This document shows, piece by piece, positions 46,660 to 54,938 of a stretch of DNA of 64,000 bases (position 1 is its first letter; every line of letters starts with the position of its first letter). Source of the DNA: Streptomyces viridochromogenes. GTDB taxonomy: Bacteria; Actinomycetota; Actinomycetes; Streptomycetales; Streptomycetaceae. The notes beneath the pieces were generated by a model that was given only the letters and a program-made list of their open reading frames with translations, was not told the origin of the DNA and did no database searches. The stretch covers positions 36,882 to 100,881 of the forward strand of contig NZ_LGUR01000193.1 of the NCBI RefSeq assembly GCF_001270495.1. Direction: 5' to 3'. Made by a program: the position numbers and the translations under genes.

Positions 46660-46819
46660 CCCCTCGCGTCCGGCACTGCATCAGACGTCACATCATTCGT
46701 GCCGAATACAGGGGTGTTCCCTCGGCCCGCTCGGGCAGGAGACATCCTGAAACCAGTCGGCTGTGATGTCGGCCACCGCGGGGCGGGGGCCTGTGACCGA
46801 CGTATCGGGCAAGGATTGT

Positions 46820-46850
46820 GTACTGGCGTACTGACTCTGCGTACTGACTT
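46820..46850. repeat. Short GTACTG repeats before the anti-sigma kinase gene
   Basis: GTACTG occurs at 46820, 46828 and 46841 within an A/T-rich 90-base leader, followed by GTGAA/TTGAA/GTGAA repeats up to the start codon at 46899. Possible operator; no known match. Confidence 0.35.
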
Positions 46851-46898
46851 CTGAATCGTGTGAACGTTGAACTGGTGAATCGGTGAGGTGAAGCGCTG

Positions 46899-47510
46899 AT
46901 GAGCACCACCCGGCCTTTCTCGCCGGGCGACCGCGGCCCTGAGCCCAGCGGCGCTTCCGGGGTGCCCGAGGGGGACGCGCCGGCCACGGGGGGCTCCGAC
47001 GAGGGCGCTCCGGCGGCGGGAACGCCCGACGGGGGCGCCGTGCCCTCCCTGCGGCCCGGGACGCCCGAGGCGTCCGAGGCGTCCGTCCAGGCGGCCGCGG
47101 GGCGTCAGGTCCGTCGGCTGGACTTCGGTGACCAGAGCGGGGTCGTCCCGCTCGCCCGTGACTTCGCCCGCCAGGCGCTGTACGCGTGGGGCTGGCTGCC
47201 CGCCGCCACCGCCGACCAGCGGGCCGCGGCCGAGGACGTGCTGCTCGTCGTCTCGGAGCTGGTCACCAACGCGTGTCTGCACGCCGAGGGGCCGGACGAG
47301 CTGTGGATCGCCTGCGACAACAAGGTGATCCGGATCGAGGTCTCCGACAAGGGCACGGGCCAGCCGGCCCCCCGCACCCCGCACCGCGCGGGCCGCCCCG
47401 GCGGCCACGGCATGTTCATCGTGCAGCGGCTCTGCCTGGACTGGGGCGTCATGCGGACGCCGGGCGTCGCGGGCAAGACGGTGTGGGCGGAGCTGGGCGC
47501 ACCGGCGTAG
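46899..47510 (+). CDS. Anti-sigma factor, HATPase (GHKL) serine kinase
   Basis: 203 residues. The first ~75 are low-complexity Gly/Pro/Ala/Glu. The rest is a compact GHKL ATPase of the RsbW/SpoIIAB type: N-box ADQRAAAEDVLLVVSELVTNACLHAEG with the conserved Glu-x-x-x-Asn, G1 box IEVSDKGTGQPAPR, and G2 box GRPGGHGMFIVQRLCLDWGV. Such proteins hold the sigma factor and phosphorylate the STAS partner. It follows the STAS gene in the same direction after 239 bases, and has its own repeat-rich leader. RBS GGTGAGG precedes ATG 46899. Confidence 0.9.
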   Translation: MSTTRPFSPGDRGPEPSGASGVPEGDAPATGGSDEGAPAAGTPDGGAVPSLRPGTPEASEASVQAAAGRQVRRLDFGDQSGVVPLARDFARQALYAWGWLPAATADQRAAAEDVLLVVSELVTNACLHAEGPDELWIACDNKVIRIEVSDKGTGQPAPRTPHRAGRPGGHGMFIVQRLCLDWGVMRTPGVAGKTVWAELGAPA

Positions 47511-47584
47511 GGCGCCCGTCCGGCCGTACGGGGAGAAAATTCGTTTCCGCGGCGCCGAGGTGCCGCTCTACGCTCCCTGCAACG

Positions 47585-47810
47585 CGCTGACGGAGACGAG
47601 TAGCCCGGGTCCGCGAGCCGAGAGAGCCGCCCCTCGCTGTGAAGGCGGCCTCGCGACCCTGGTGAATCCACTCCCGAGTGCGGGGAGGAAATGCCCCGCC
47701 GGCCGGCCCCCGTCATCGGGCCCGAACGAGTCCGTCGTACGGCCACGCAGTCGGCGTACGACGGTGAAGGCGTGGTGGCACCGCGAGCACCCTCTCGCCC
47801 ACGCCCCGAG
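47585..47810 (+). promoter_or_regulatory. T-box riboswitch, probably tRNA-Ser specific
   Basis: The leader shows the T-box layout. GACGGAGACGAGTAGCC (47588) matches the start of Stem I with its AGTA bulge; AGCCGAGAGAGCCG (47616) and CTGTGAAGGCGGC (47637) resemble the distal elements; CTGGTGAATCCACTCCCGAG (47659-47678) matches the specifier side with a serine codon TCC at about 47672-47674. The T-box core AAGGCGTGGTGGCACCGCG lies at 47768-47786, and its bulge TGGC (47776-47779) would pair with GCCA, the end of a tRNA with discriminator G, as in tRNA-Ser. A CGCCCCG/CGGGGCG hairpin (from 47804) follows. Confidence 0.8.
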
Positions 47811-47864
47811 GGATCACCCCGGGGCGGCGCGTGCCGCACCGGCCGACCGGACGGAGCGTGCACC

Positions 47865-49139
47865 ATGCTCGACGTCACCCTCATCCGAAACCGTCCCGAC
47901 CAGGTCCGCGACGCCCTGCGCAAGCGCGCCGTCGACCCCGACATCCCCGGCTTCCTCACCCTCGACACCGCCTTCCGCGAGGCCCGCACGGCCGTGGAGC
48001 GGCTGCGCGGCGAGCGGCGGCGCATCTCGGCGGAGATCGCCGTACGGCGCCGGGAGGGCGCCGAGGCCGACGCACTCCAGGCCACCGCCAAGGCCCTGAC
48101 CGGCGAACTCGCCGACGCGGAGGCCCGCCTCGCCGAACTGGCCGGTCGCCACCAGGAGTTCCTCGACGCCCTGCCCAACCTCCCGGACGACGACGTGGCG
48201 GCGGGTGGCAAGGAGAACAACGAGGTCGTACGGGCCGTAGGGGCCCCGCCCGCCTTCGGGTTCCCGGCCCGGGACCATGTGGAGCTCACCGAGGACCTCG
48301 GCCTCGTCGACCACAGGCGGGGCGCGGCCCTCGCCGGCAGCGGCTACTGGATCTACCGGGGCGAGGGCGCCGCGCTGGAGTGGGCGCTGCTCAACCACTT
48401 CCTCGACGCGCACCGCCGGGCGGGGTACGAGTTCGTGCTGCCGCCGCATCTGCTGACGTACGAGGCGGGATACACGGCCGGGCAGTTCCCCAAGTTCGCC
48501 GACGAGGTCTTCCGCGTCGACGGGCACTTCCTGCTGCCCACGGCCGAGACCGCCCTGGTCAACCTCCATCGTGGCGAGACGCTCGACGAGCGGGATCTGC
48601 CGCGCCGGTACGTCGCCTACACGCCCTGTTACCGCAGGGAGAGCGGCAGCCACCGGACGGCGGACCGCGGGACGCTGCGCGGCCACCAGTTCAACAAGGT
48701 CGAGCTGTTCCAGTTCGCCCGGCCCGGGGGCTCGGACGCCGCGCATCTCGAACTCCTCGCGCGGGCGGAGGAGTTGGTCGCCGGTCTCGGCCTGCACTAC
48801 CGGGTCACCAAGCTGGCCGCCGGGGACATCAGCCCCGCCCAGGCCAAGACCTACGACGTGGAGGTGTGGCTGCCCAGCCTGGGCGGGTATGCCGAGGTCA
48901 GCTCGGTGTCGAACGCCCGGGAGTACCAGGCGCGGCGCGGTGGCATCCGGTACCGCCCGGCCGGCGGCGGCAGGTCGGCGTACGTGCACACCCTCAACGC
49001 CTCGGGCCTCGCCACCAGCCGGCTGCTGCCCGCGATCCTGGAGCAGCACCAGCGGGCCGACGGGACGGTGGCCGTGCCCGAGGTGCTGCGGCGCTGGGGG
49101 CTGCCCGAAGTGCTGCGCCCGCGGGCGACGTCGGCCTGA
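47865..49139 (+). CDS. serS: Seryl-tRNA synthetase
   Basis: 424-residue class II aminoacyl-tRNA synthetase. An N-terminal long coiled-coil arm (about 30-105: AVERLRGERRRISAEIA ... LTGELADAEARLAELAGRHQ), class II motif 2 YRRESGSHRTADRGTLRGHQ with HQFNKVELFQF, and motif 3 LNASGLATSRLLPAILEQHQ are present. It charges tRNA-Ser (and tRNA-Sec) with serine. Motif 2 differs from the usual AGxAGRDTRG form, so it may be the second (SerS2-type) isoform found in some Streptomyces; that would explain the T-box. GGAG lies nine bases before ATG 47865. Confidence 0.93.
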   Translation: MLDVTLIRNRPDQVRDALRKRAVDPDIPGFLTLDTAFREARTAVERLRGERRRISAEIAVRRREGAEADALQATAKALTGELADAEARLAELAGRHQEFLDALPNLPDDDVAAGGKENNEVVRAVGAPPAFGFPARDHVELTEDLGLVDHRRGAALAGSGYWIYRGEGAALEWALLNHFLDAHRRAGYEFVLPPHLLTYEAGYTAGQFPKFADEVFRVDGHFLLPTAETALVNLHRGETLDERDLPRRYVAYTPCYRRESGSHRTADRGTLRGHQFNKVELFQFARPGGSDAAHLELLARAEELVAGLGLHYRVTKLAAGDISPAQAKTYDVEVWLPSLGGYAEVSSVSNAREYQARRGGIRYRPAGGGRSAYVHTLNASGLATSRLLPAILEQHQRADGTVAVPEVLRRWGLPEVLRPRATSA

Positions 49140-49183
49140 TCCCGGGTTACCGAGGGTCACTCTCTCCACCCGAACCCCCTCAC

Positions 49184-49225
49184 GCGCACGCCGGATCGCC
49201 ACAACTCCGGCGTGCGCCGTGTCTT
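49184..49225 (+). terminator. Rho-independent terminator of serS
   Basis: A perfect 12-bp stem GCGCACGCCGGA (49184-49195) against TCCGGCGTGCGC (49206-49217), then GTGTCTTCCTT. Confidence 0.8.
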
Positions 49226-49302
49226 CCTTCCTCAAGGCCCCGGGCGTACCTTGACGGCCGATCTGATATGCCGTCAGGAATTCCGTGAGGAACGAGGGGA
49301 CC

Positions 49303-49980
49303 GTGTCGAAGCAGAAGCGAACCGCCGCGCTCGCGACCGCCGCGGCCCTGGCCGGCTCGGCGGTGCTGATGGCCGCCCCCGCGGCCAGCGCCGAGGTCGT
49401 CGACGTCAACTACGCCTGCAAGACGCCGATCGGCGACAAGAGCGCCGTCTCGCCCATCGACATCAAGGGCGTCAAGAGCGGCAGCGGCTACAAGGTCACC
49501 ATGTCGTGGCAGAAGGGCGTCTCGTCCAGCCCCGTCGAACTGGGCAAGGGCGCGATGAACCCGAGCGCCACCATCAAGCTGGGCGGCGCCGACAGCGGCA
49601 CCCTGGCGGTGACCGGCCCGGCCAACCAGGAGGCGATCCCCGCCAACACCCCCATCAAGATCAACGACTTGACGGGCACGTACACCCCGAAGAAGACCGG
49701 CAAGGTCACCTTCACCGCGGGCGTGCTCACCATCAAGGCACTCGGTACGACGACCACCTGCACGCCCACCAACAGCCCCGGACCGTCCCTGACCCTCGAC
49801 GTGACGGCGGCGGGCGGCGGCGGAGGCGGCAGCGGGGCCCAGGGCGGCTCCGGCTCCGGGTCCGAGCTCCCGCAGACCGGTCCCGAGGACTCGGCGATCG
49901 CCCTGGGCACTCTCGGCGGCACGGTGCTGCTCGCGGGAGCGGCGGGTGCGTTGTGGTTGACGCGACGGAATCAGGTCTGA
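49303..49980 (+). CDS. Sortase-anchored surface protein (LPQTG)
   Basis: 225 residues: signal peptide to PAASA/EVV, then one ~125-residue beta-rich domain with paired cysteines (VNYACKTPIGDK ... TTTTCTP), a Gly/Ser linker, and a sorting signal LPQTG followed by a membrane helix (GTLGGTVLLAGAAGALWL) and a positive tail TRRNQV. So it should be covalently attached to peptidoglycan by sortase. The domain is ~50% identical by eye to the C-terminal domain of the fourth gene of the cluster. GTG 49303 is preferred; GTG 49285 also has AGGA. Function unknown. Confidence 0.88.
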   Translation: MSKQKRTAALATAAALAGSAVLMAAPAASAEVVDVNYACKTPIGDKSAVSPIDIKGVKSGSGYKVTMSWQKGVSSSPVELGKGAMNPSATIKLGGADSGTLAVTGPANQEAIPANTPIKINDLTGTYTPKKTGKVTFTAGVLTIKALGTTTTCTPTNSPGPSLTLDVTAAGGGGGGSGAQGGSGSGSELPQTGPEDSAIALGTLGGTVLLAGAAGALWLTRRNQV

Positions 49981-50032
49981 GCGCTCCAGGTCCTCTTCCG
50001 TCTGCCCCACCGTTGGTTCGCTGGAGCCGCCC

Positions 50033-50878
50033 ATGTCGTCAGCCGTCCGTGTCCTGTGTCTGTCCCTGCTCGTGCTGCTGGGCGCCGCCCCGGCCGCGAA
50101 CGCCGCCGAAGGGTGGGCGCTCGCGCCTGCCGGTGGCGGGCGGCCGTCGTTCTACGGCGAGGGCGCGCCCGGGACGGTCCTTGAGGACGCGGTGTCCGTG
50201 ACCAACCGGGGCGCCGTCCCGGTCACCGTTCGCCTGCGCGGTCCCGGCGTCACGCTCGCGGACGGCACCCTGCGTGTGCCCGGCCGCACTCGCGCCGACA
50301 TCCCCTTCACGGTGACCGTGCCGGCCGCCGACCGCACCGTCGAGATCGTCGCCCGCGACGCGGACGACCGCGAGCGAAGCGTCCGGATCCGGCTCCGCGT
50401 CGTCCTCCCGGAGCTGTCCGCGCTGACCGTCGAGCACGTGGCGGTGCGCGGCGACCGTATCGCCTATGAGCTGGTCAACCGCGGTACGACGACCCTGGTG
50501 CCGAAACTGGCGGTCCGCGCCGACGGCCTCTTCGGCCGCCCTGTCCTCGACCGCGCCCCGCGCACCCTCCCCGTCGACCTGCCCCCGGGCAGCCGTACGA
50601 AGCTCACCGAGCCCTGGCCCGAGCGCCCCGCGCTCGACGCGGTCGATGTGCGGCTGACGGTGACGGCGGGTGGCGGGGCGAGCGACACGGCCCAGGTGTC
50701 GGTGCGGTTCGTGCCGTGGGGCGCGGTGGCGGGGGCCGCGGGGCTGCTCGCGGCGGTGGTCGCCGTCTTCGCCGTACGGCGTCGGAGGCGTCGTAGGCGT
50801 CGCAGGCCGTACGACGGAGAGGTGGCCGATGCCGAACGGCCCTTGGTGCAGGCCGAGTTGACGGGAGCGGGGACGTGA
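50033..50878 (+). CDS. Secreted, membrane-anchored WxL-interacting-like protein
   Basis: 281 residues. Signal peptide ending at ANA/AEG; an extracytoplasmic region of two beta domains, the first with the layout of DUF916/WxLIP proteins (ALAPAGGGRPSFYGEGAPGTVLEDAVSVTNRGAVPVTVRLRG in blocks); a membrane helix near residue 232 (GAVAGAAGLLAAVVAVFAV) and a very basic stretch (RRRRRRRRRR-like). The C-terminal ~20 residues are cytoplasmic. In firmicutes, WxLIP proteins work with WxL surface proteins; here the neighbours are sortase substrates instead. The stop overlaps the next GTG. Confidence 0.82.
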   Translation: MSSAVRVLCLSLLVLLGAAPAANAAEGWALAPAGGGRPSFYGEGAPGTVLEDAVSVTNRGAVPVTVRLRGPGVTLADGTLRVPGRTRADIPFTVTVPAADRTVEIVARDADDRERSVRIRLRVVLPELSALTVEHVAVRGDRIAYELVNRGTTTLVPKLAVRADGLFGRPVLDRAPRTLPVDLPPGSRTKLTEPWPERPALDAVDVRLTVTAGGGASDTAQVSVRFVPWGAVAGAAGLLAAVVAVFAVRRRRRRRRRRPYDGEVADAERPLVQAELTGAGT

Positions 50879-51951
50879 AGGGCTGGGTGCGGATTCCGGC
50901 GCTGGTGGCGGTACTGGCGATGCTGATGTCTCCGATGGCGTCGGCGGCCGACGCCCCGCCCACCGTCAAGCTGTCCAAGTCCCAAGCTGGCACCGGCGGT
51001 TCGATCACCGTGACCGGCGGTGGCTGGCGGGCGCGGGCCCTGCTGATGATCCTGATCTGCGGCCGGTCCGTGCCGTCGACCGGTGTGACCGGCGGCACCA
51101 ACTCCTGTGCCAACGCGGACGGCAGGGCCGTGACGACGGACGCCGAGGGCCGCTTCAGCAGGAGGCTGCCGGTGGCCGAGCCGCCCGTGCCGTGTCCGTG
51201 TGTGGTGCATGTGGCGACGGTGACCGGGGCGAAGGCCGAGGCCGACGCGATCTTCCAGGTGGCCGGGCACGCGGTCGAGCCGCTGCCCGCGGAACCGGCG
51301 GGCGGACGCCTGTCGGTCCTCACGGACACCCGGCTGGACGGCTCCGGTGGCCTGCTCACCTGGTTCGGCGCCCCGCCGGCGCGGACGCTGGTCTTCACGG
51401 TCGGCAATGTCGGCACCTCGGCCGTGAAGAACCCGCTCTTCCAGGTCGGCACCTCCCACGGCGTGTTCGCGCCGCAGTGGCAGGAACAGCAGTGGCGCGG
51501 CACGATCCAGCCGGGCCGGAAGGCACGCATCGAGCTGCCGGTGGAACTCGCCGCCGGCGCGCACGGCGACTACACCGTCGCGCTGAAGTACGGCGGCAAG
51601 GTGATGGCCGAACAGCCCTGGGGCGTGGGCCGGCCCTGGGGCGTGACGCTGTTCTGGATCCTGGTCTGTCTGGTCGTACCGGCGGCGGTGTTCCGCGTCG
51701 GGATGGCGGTGGTGGACCGGGTACGGCCGCGGCAGTCGGCCCGCCGACGCGGTTTCCGGCTGCCCGAAGCGGCCCTGCGCCTCCCGGGGTTGAAGCCCCG
51801 GCAGGAGGCGAGGCACGCCCTCTCCTCCCCTCCCTCGACCCTGCCGTGGTTCACCCCGGACAACGACCCGGGCACGGCCGGTCGGCTCTCCGCACCGCAC
51901 GACGACAGCCCTACGAGCCCTACCACCCCCACCAGGAAGGGACCCCCGTGA
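50875..51951 (+). CDS. Secreted, membrane-anchored Ig-like protein
   Basis: 358 residues. Signal peptide to ASA/ADA, then a neocarzinostatin/Ig-like domain (VKLSKSQAGTGGSITVTGGGWRARALLMILICG in blocks) with four or five cysteines (CG, CAN, PCPC), then a second beta domain (LVFTVGNVGTSAVKNPLFQVGTSHG), a membrane helix (VTLFWILVCLVVPAAVFRVGMAVV) and a ~75-residue Pro/Arg-rich cytoplasmic tail. It is coupled to both neighbours by GTGA overlaps, so all three products should be made together and may form one surface complex. Confidence 0.82.
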   Translation: MKGWVRIPALVAVLAMLMSPMASAADAPPTVKLSKSQAGTGGSITVTGGGWRARALLMILICGRSVPSTGVTGGTNSCANADGRAVTTDAEGRFSRRLPVAEPPVPCPCVVHVATVTGAKAEADAIFQVAGHAVEPLPAEPAGGRLSVLTDTRLDGSGGLLTWFGAPPARTLVFTVGNVGTSAVKNPLFQVGTSHGVFAPQWQEQQWRGTIQPGRKARIELPVELAAGAHGDYTVALKYGGKVMAEQPWGVGRPWGVTLFWILVCLVVPAAVFRVGMAVVDRVRPRQSARRRGFRLPEAALRLPGLKPRQEARHALSSPPSTLPWFTPDNDPGTAGRLSAPHDDSPTSPTTPTRKGPP

Positions 51952-53345
51952 GCAAGCAAAGGAGAGTCACACCGGTACGCCCCCGGAGAGCGACCGCGGC
52001 GGGCGCCGCACTGATGCTGGGCGGCGCGGGTGTGCTGCTCGGCGTGGCCGCCGCTCCCGCGCAGGCGGCCGAGGTGGCGTACGCGACCGAGTGCATCCCG
52101 CCCGCCATCTCCGGGCTGCCGCCGGTCCAGGGCACGACCAAGGTGGAGATCACCGCGCCCGCGGAGGCGAAGGTCGGCGACGAGGTGGAGATCGTCTGGA
52201 AGTTCGTCCAGGCGGCGTCCAAGAACCCGAACATCCTCGACCTGGAGGCGAACACGGTCCAGCCGACGGGAACTCTGAAGGCGGCCGGCGCGCAGACGGC
52301 GGACATCGCCATGCAAGGGCCCCGGGAGAACCCGCCGATCCCCAAGAACACCGACATGAAGCTGTCCGACATGAAGGGCAAGCTGAAGCTGACGGCACCG
52401 GGCGAGGTGTCCCTGACGCCGGGCGCGTACAACATCAACGTCAACAAGCCGATCTCCACGGACACCAAGTGCTCGCCGAAGGAGACGGTCAAGCCGGCGG
52501 CGACGATCAAGGTGACGGACGGGAGCGGCAGCTCGGGCGGTACGACGGGTGGACAGCCGACGGTCGTCCCGACGCTGCCGACGAGCCTGCCCACGGGCGT
52601 GCCGACAAGCGTGCCGACGGGAACGGCCGGCCCGACGCCGAGTGAGAGCGAGACGGGCGGGGACGACGGCGGGACCAGCACCGGTGGCGGAACCGGGGGC
52701 GGGGACGGCGGCCAGACCGACTTCACGGGCAAGGAGGTCCAGGTCCCGTACGAGTGCAAGACACCCATCGGCGACAAGGAGGCGACCTCGCCGGTCCAGA
52801 TCAACGCCAAGAAGGACGGCGGGAGCTTCGGCCTGACGGTCCAGTTCAAGAAGTCGGTGATGGACAGCCCCGCCGACATCCCCAAAGACTCGGTCAAGCC
52901 GTCGATGGAGGTAGCCCTGGGCGGCGCCGACAAGGGCACGGTCCATGTCGAGGGCCCGACCAACGCCGAGCCCATCAAATCGGGCGACCCCATCGAGATC
53001 CCGGACCTCAAGGGAACTTACAAGCCGGGCGCGAGCGGCGAGTCGACCCTCTCCCCGGGCGTCCTGACGATCGAGGCCCTGGGCACGACGACGACGTGCA
53101 CGCCGGCGAAGACGGAGGTGTCCCTGACGCTGGACACGAGTGAGCAGGCCAGCGGGGCGTCCGGCGGCGGTTCGGCCGGCGGTTCGGCGGGAGGGTCCGC
53201 CGGCGGCTCGTCGACGGACGGCGGCCTGGCGGCGACGGGGGCGGAGGACCAGGGCTCGCTGAAGGCACTGGGCCTGGTCGCGGGAACGGCACTGCTGCTG
53301 GGCGGAGCGGTGTTCACGTTCATGCCTGGAAGGCGGGTCAGGTAA
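51948..53345 (+). CDS. Sortase-anchored surface protein (LAATG) with two domains
   Basis: 465 residues. Signal peptide to AQA/AEV; a first domain (YATECIPPAISGLPPVQGTTKVEIT in blocks) ending at KCSPKETVK; a Thr/Pro/Gly linker with repeats (LPTSLPTGVPTSVPTG); a second domain (YECKTPIGDKEATSPVQI ... TTTTCTP) homologous to the protein at 49303; a second Gly/Ser linker with GGSA repeats; and the sorting signal LAATG, membrane helix and RRVR tail. LAxTG is the motif used by class E sortases of Streptomyces. No sortase gene is in the window. Confidence 0.88.
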   Translation: MSKQRRVTPVRPRRATAAGAALMLGGAGVLLGVAAAPAQAAEVAYATECIPPAISGLPPVQGTTKVEITAPAEAKVGDEVEIVWKFVQAASKNPNILDLEANTVQPTGTLKAAGAQTADIAMQGPRENPPIPKNTDMKLSDMKGKLKLTAPGEVSLTPGAYNINVNKPISTDTKCSPKETVKPAATIKVTDGSGSSGGTTGGQPTVVPTLPTSLPTGVPTSVPTGTAGPTPSESETGGDDGGTSTGGGTGGGDGGQTDFTGKEVQVPYECKTPIGDKEATSPVQINAKKDGGSFGLTVQFKKSVMDSPADIPKDSVKPSMEVALGGADKGTVHVEGPTNAEPIKSGDPIEIPDLKGTYKPGASGESTLSPGVLTIEALGTTTTCTPAKTEVSLTLDTSEQASGASGGGSAGGSAGGSAGGSSTDGGLAATGAEDQGSLKALGLVAGTALLLGGAVFTFMPGRRVR

Positions 53346-53370
53346 CCCACCTCAGAGGCAGTCACAAAAG

Positions 53371-53412
53371 CGACGGGGCCGCTGAACCCCCTCGGATCCA
53401 GCGGCCCTGTCG
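53371..53412 (-). terminator. Bidirectional terminator
   Basis: CGACGGGGCCGCTG (53371-53384) pairs with CAGCGGCCCTGTCG (53399-53412), one G-T-like mismatch. On the minus strand it is followed by CTTTTG, so it chiefly ends the POT transporter message; the surface-protein operon also ends here. Confidence 0.8.
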
Positions 53413-53426
53413 GCTCAGGCACAGCG

Positions 53427-54938
53427 CTAGCGAACGTTGCCCATCAGCGCCCGGATCTTGCGGCCGGCCATCATGAAGGCCAGACCGGCGGCGACGGCGA
53501 TGACGCCCCACATCGTGTAGTACACCGCGTCACCCAGCGGAGCGTTCAGCTTGGTGGTCCAGCCGTTGAGGGCGTTGCCCGTCGCGGTGGCCAGGAACCA
53601 CAGACCCATGATCTGGCCCACGAACTGCTTCGGTGCCAGCTTCGTCGACAGGGACAGGCCCACCGGAGACAGGCACATCTCGCCGAGGGTCTGCGCCAGG
53701 TAGACGCTCAGCAGCCAGAAGACGGTGACCTTGCCCGTGTCGCTGTTCGCGGCGGCGGCGCCGGCCAGGCCCATGATGCCGAACGAGCCACCGATGAGAA
53801 GCATCGCCAGGGCGAACTTCATGGGCGTGCTGGGCTCACGGTTGCGCTGGGCCAGCCTCACCCACAGCGCGGCGAAGATCGGGGCGAGCACGATGACCAT
53901 GGCCGGGTTCACCGACTGGTACCAGGACGCCGGGAACTCCCAGCCGCCGATCATGCGGTCGGTCTTGGTGTCCGCGAAGATCGTCAGCAGCGAACCGGAC
54001 TGGTCGTAGATCATCCAGAACAGCACGGCGGTGGCGAAGAACCAGGCGAACGCCTGGATCTTCGGCTTGTCCTCCTTGGCGAGGGCCGGGTTCCGGTACA
54101 TCGTCACGAAGTAGACGATCGGGACCACGATGCCGAGGACCGCGAGCACGTTGACGATGTGCTCTATGTCGTACGTGCCCAGCACGATGTCCAGGACCAG
54201 CGCGGCGACGGCGATGCCACCCCACAGCGCGACCTTGCGCAGCACGGCGCGCTTCTCCTCCGGGGAGGCCGGTGTGCCGGGCTGCTTGCCGATGTCGCCG
54301 AGGTGGCGGCCGCCGAGGACGTACTGGATCACGGCGAGGGTCATACCGACACCGGCGACACCGAAGCCGAGGTGCCAGTTGACGTTCTCGCCGAGGTAGC
54401 CGACGGCCAGCGGGGCGACCATGCCGCCGATGTTGATCGCCATGTAGAAGAGCGTGAAGCCGGCGTCGCGGCGGGCGCTGGGCAGGCCCTCGTAGAGACC
54501 GCCGACCATCGCGGAGATGTTCGGCTTCAGCAGACCGGTGCCGATCGCGATCAGGCCGAGACCGCAGAAGAAGGCGATGTCCGAGGGGATCGCCAGCGTG
54601 AAGTGGCCGGCGGCGATGACGATGCCGCCGACGAGCACGGCCTTGCGGGCACCCCAGAGGCGGTCGGCGACCCAGCCACCGGGCATGGCGGCCATGTACA
54701 CGACCGCGTTGTAGACACCGTAGATCGAGGCGGCCAGGGCTTCCCGGTCCTCCAGGGGGCCGTCGAGGACGGCCGCGATCAGGTAGAGGGTGAGGATGGC
54801 GCGCATTCCGTACCAGGAGAAGCGCTCCCACATCTCGGTCATGAAGAGCGTGGCCATACCGCGGGGGTGGCCGAAGAAGGTCTTCTCGGAGCCGGGGGTG
54901 CCCGGGGAGGCCGAGTCCTTCGTCAGGCTGGACGCCAT
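53427..54938 (-). CDS. POT/PTR family proton-coupled di/tripeptide transporter
   Basis: 503 residues with about 14 membrane helices. Family motifs: FFGHPRGMATLFMTEMWERFSWYGMRAILTLYL in blocks (E-R-F-S/Y-Y-G-M-R signature with the proton-coupling Glu and Arg), GGWVADRLWGARKAV, FTLFYMAINIGGMVAPL (the PTR2 'FYxxIN' motif) and GEMCLSPVGLSLSTKLAPKQF. It imports small peptides with protons. RBS AAGGA six bases before ATG 54938. Its 420-base upstream region contains a terminator-like hairpin pointing the same way, which suggests attenuation or a small upstream RNA. Confidence 0.95.
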   Translation of the reverse strand: MASSLTKDSASPGTPGSEKTFFGHPRGMATLFMTEMWERFSWYGMRAILTLYLIAAVLDGPLEDREALAASIYGVYNAVVYMAAMPGGWVADRLWGARKAVLVGGIVIAAGHFTLAIPSDIAFFCGLGLIAIGTGLLKPNISAMVGGLYEGLPSARRDAGFTLFYMAINIGGMVAPLAVGYLGENVNWHLGFGVAGVGMTLAVIQYVLGGRHLGDIGKQPGTPASPEEKRAVLRKVALWGGIAVAALVLDIVLGTYDIEHIVNVLAVLGIVVPIVYFVTMYRNPALAKEDKPKIQAFAWFFATAVLFWMIYDQSGSLLTIFADTKTDRMIGGWEFPASWYQSVNPAMVIVLAPIFAALWVRLAQRNREPSTPMKFALAMLLIGGSFGIMGLAGAAAANSDTGKVTVFWLLSVYLAQTLGEMCLSPVGLSLSTKLAPKQFVGQIMGLWFLATATGNALNGWTTKLNAPLGDAVYYTMWGVIAVAAGLAFMMAGRKIRALMGNVR

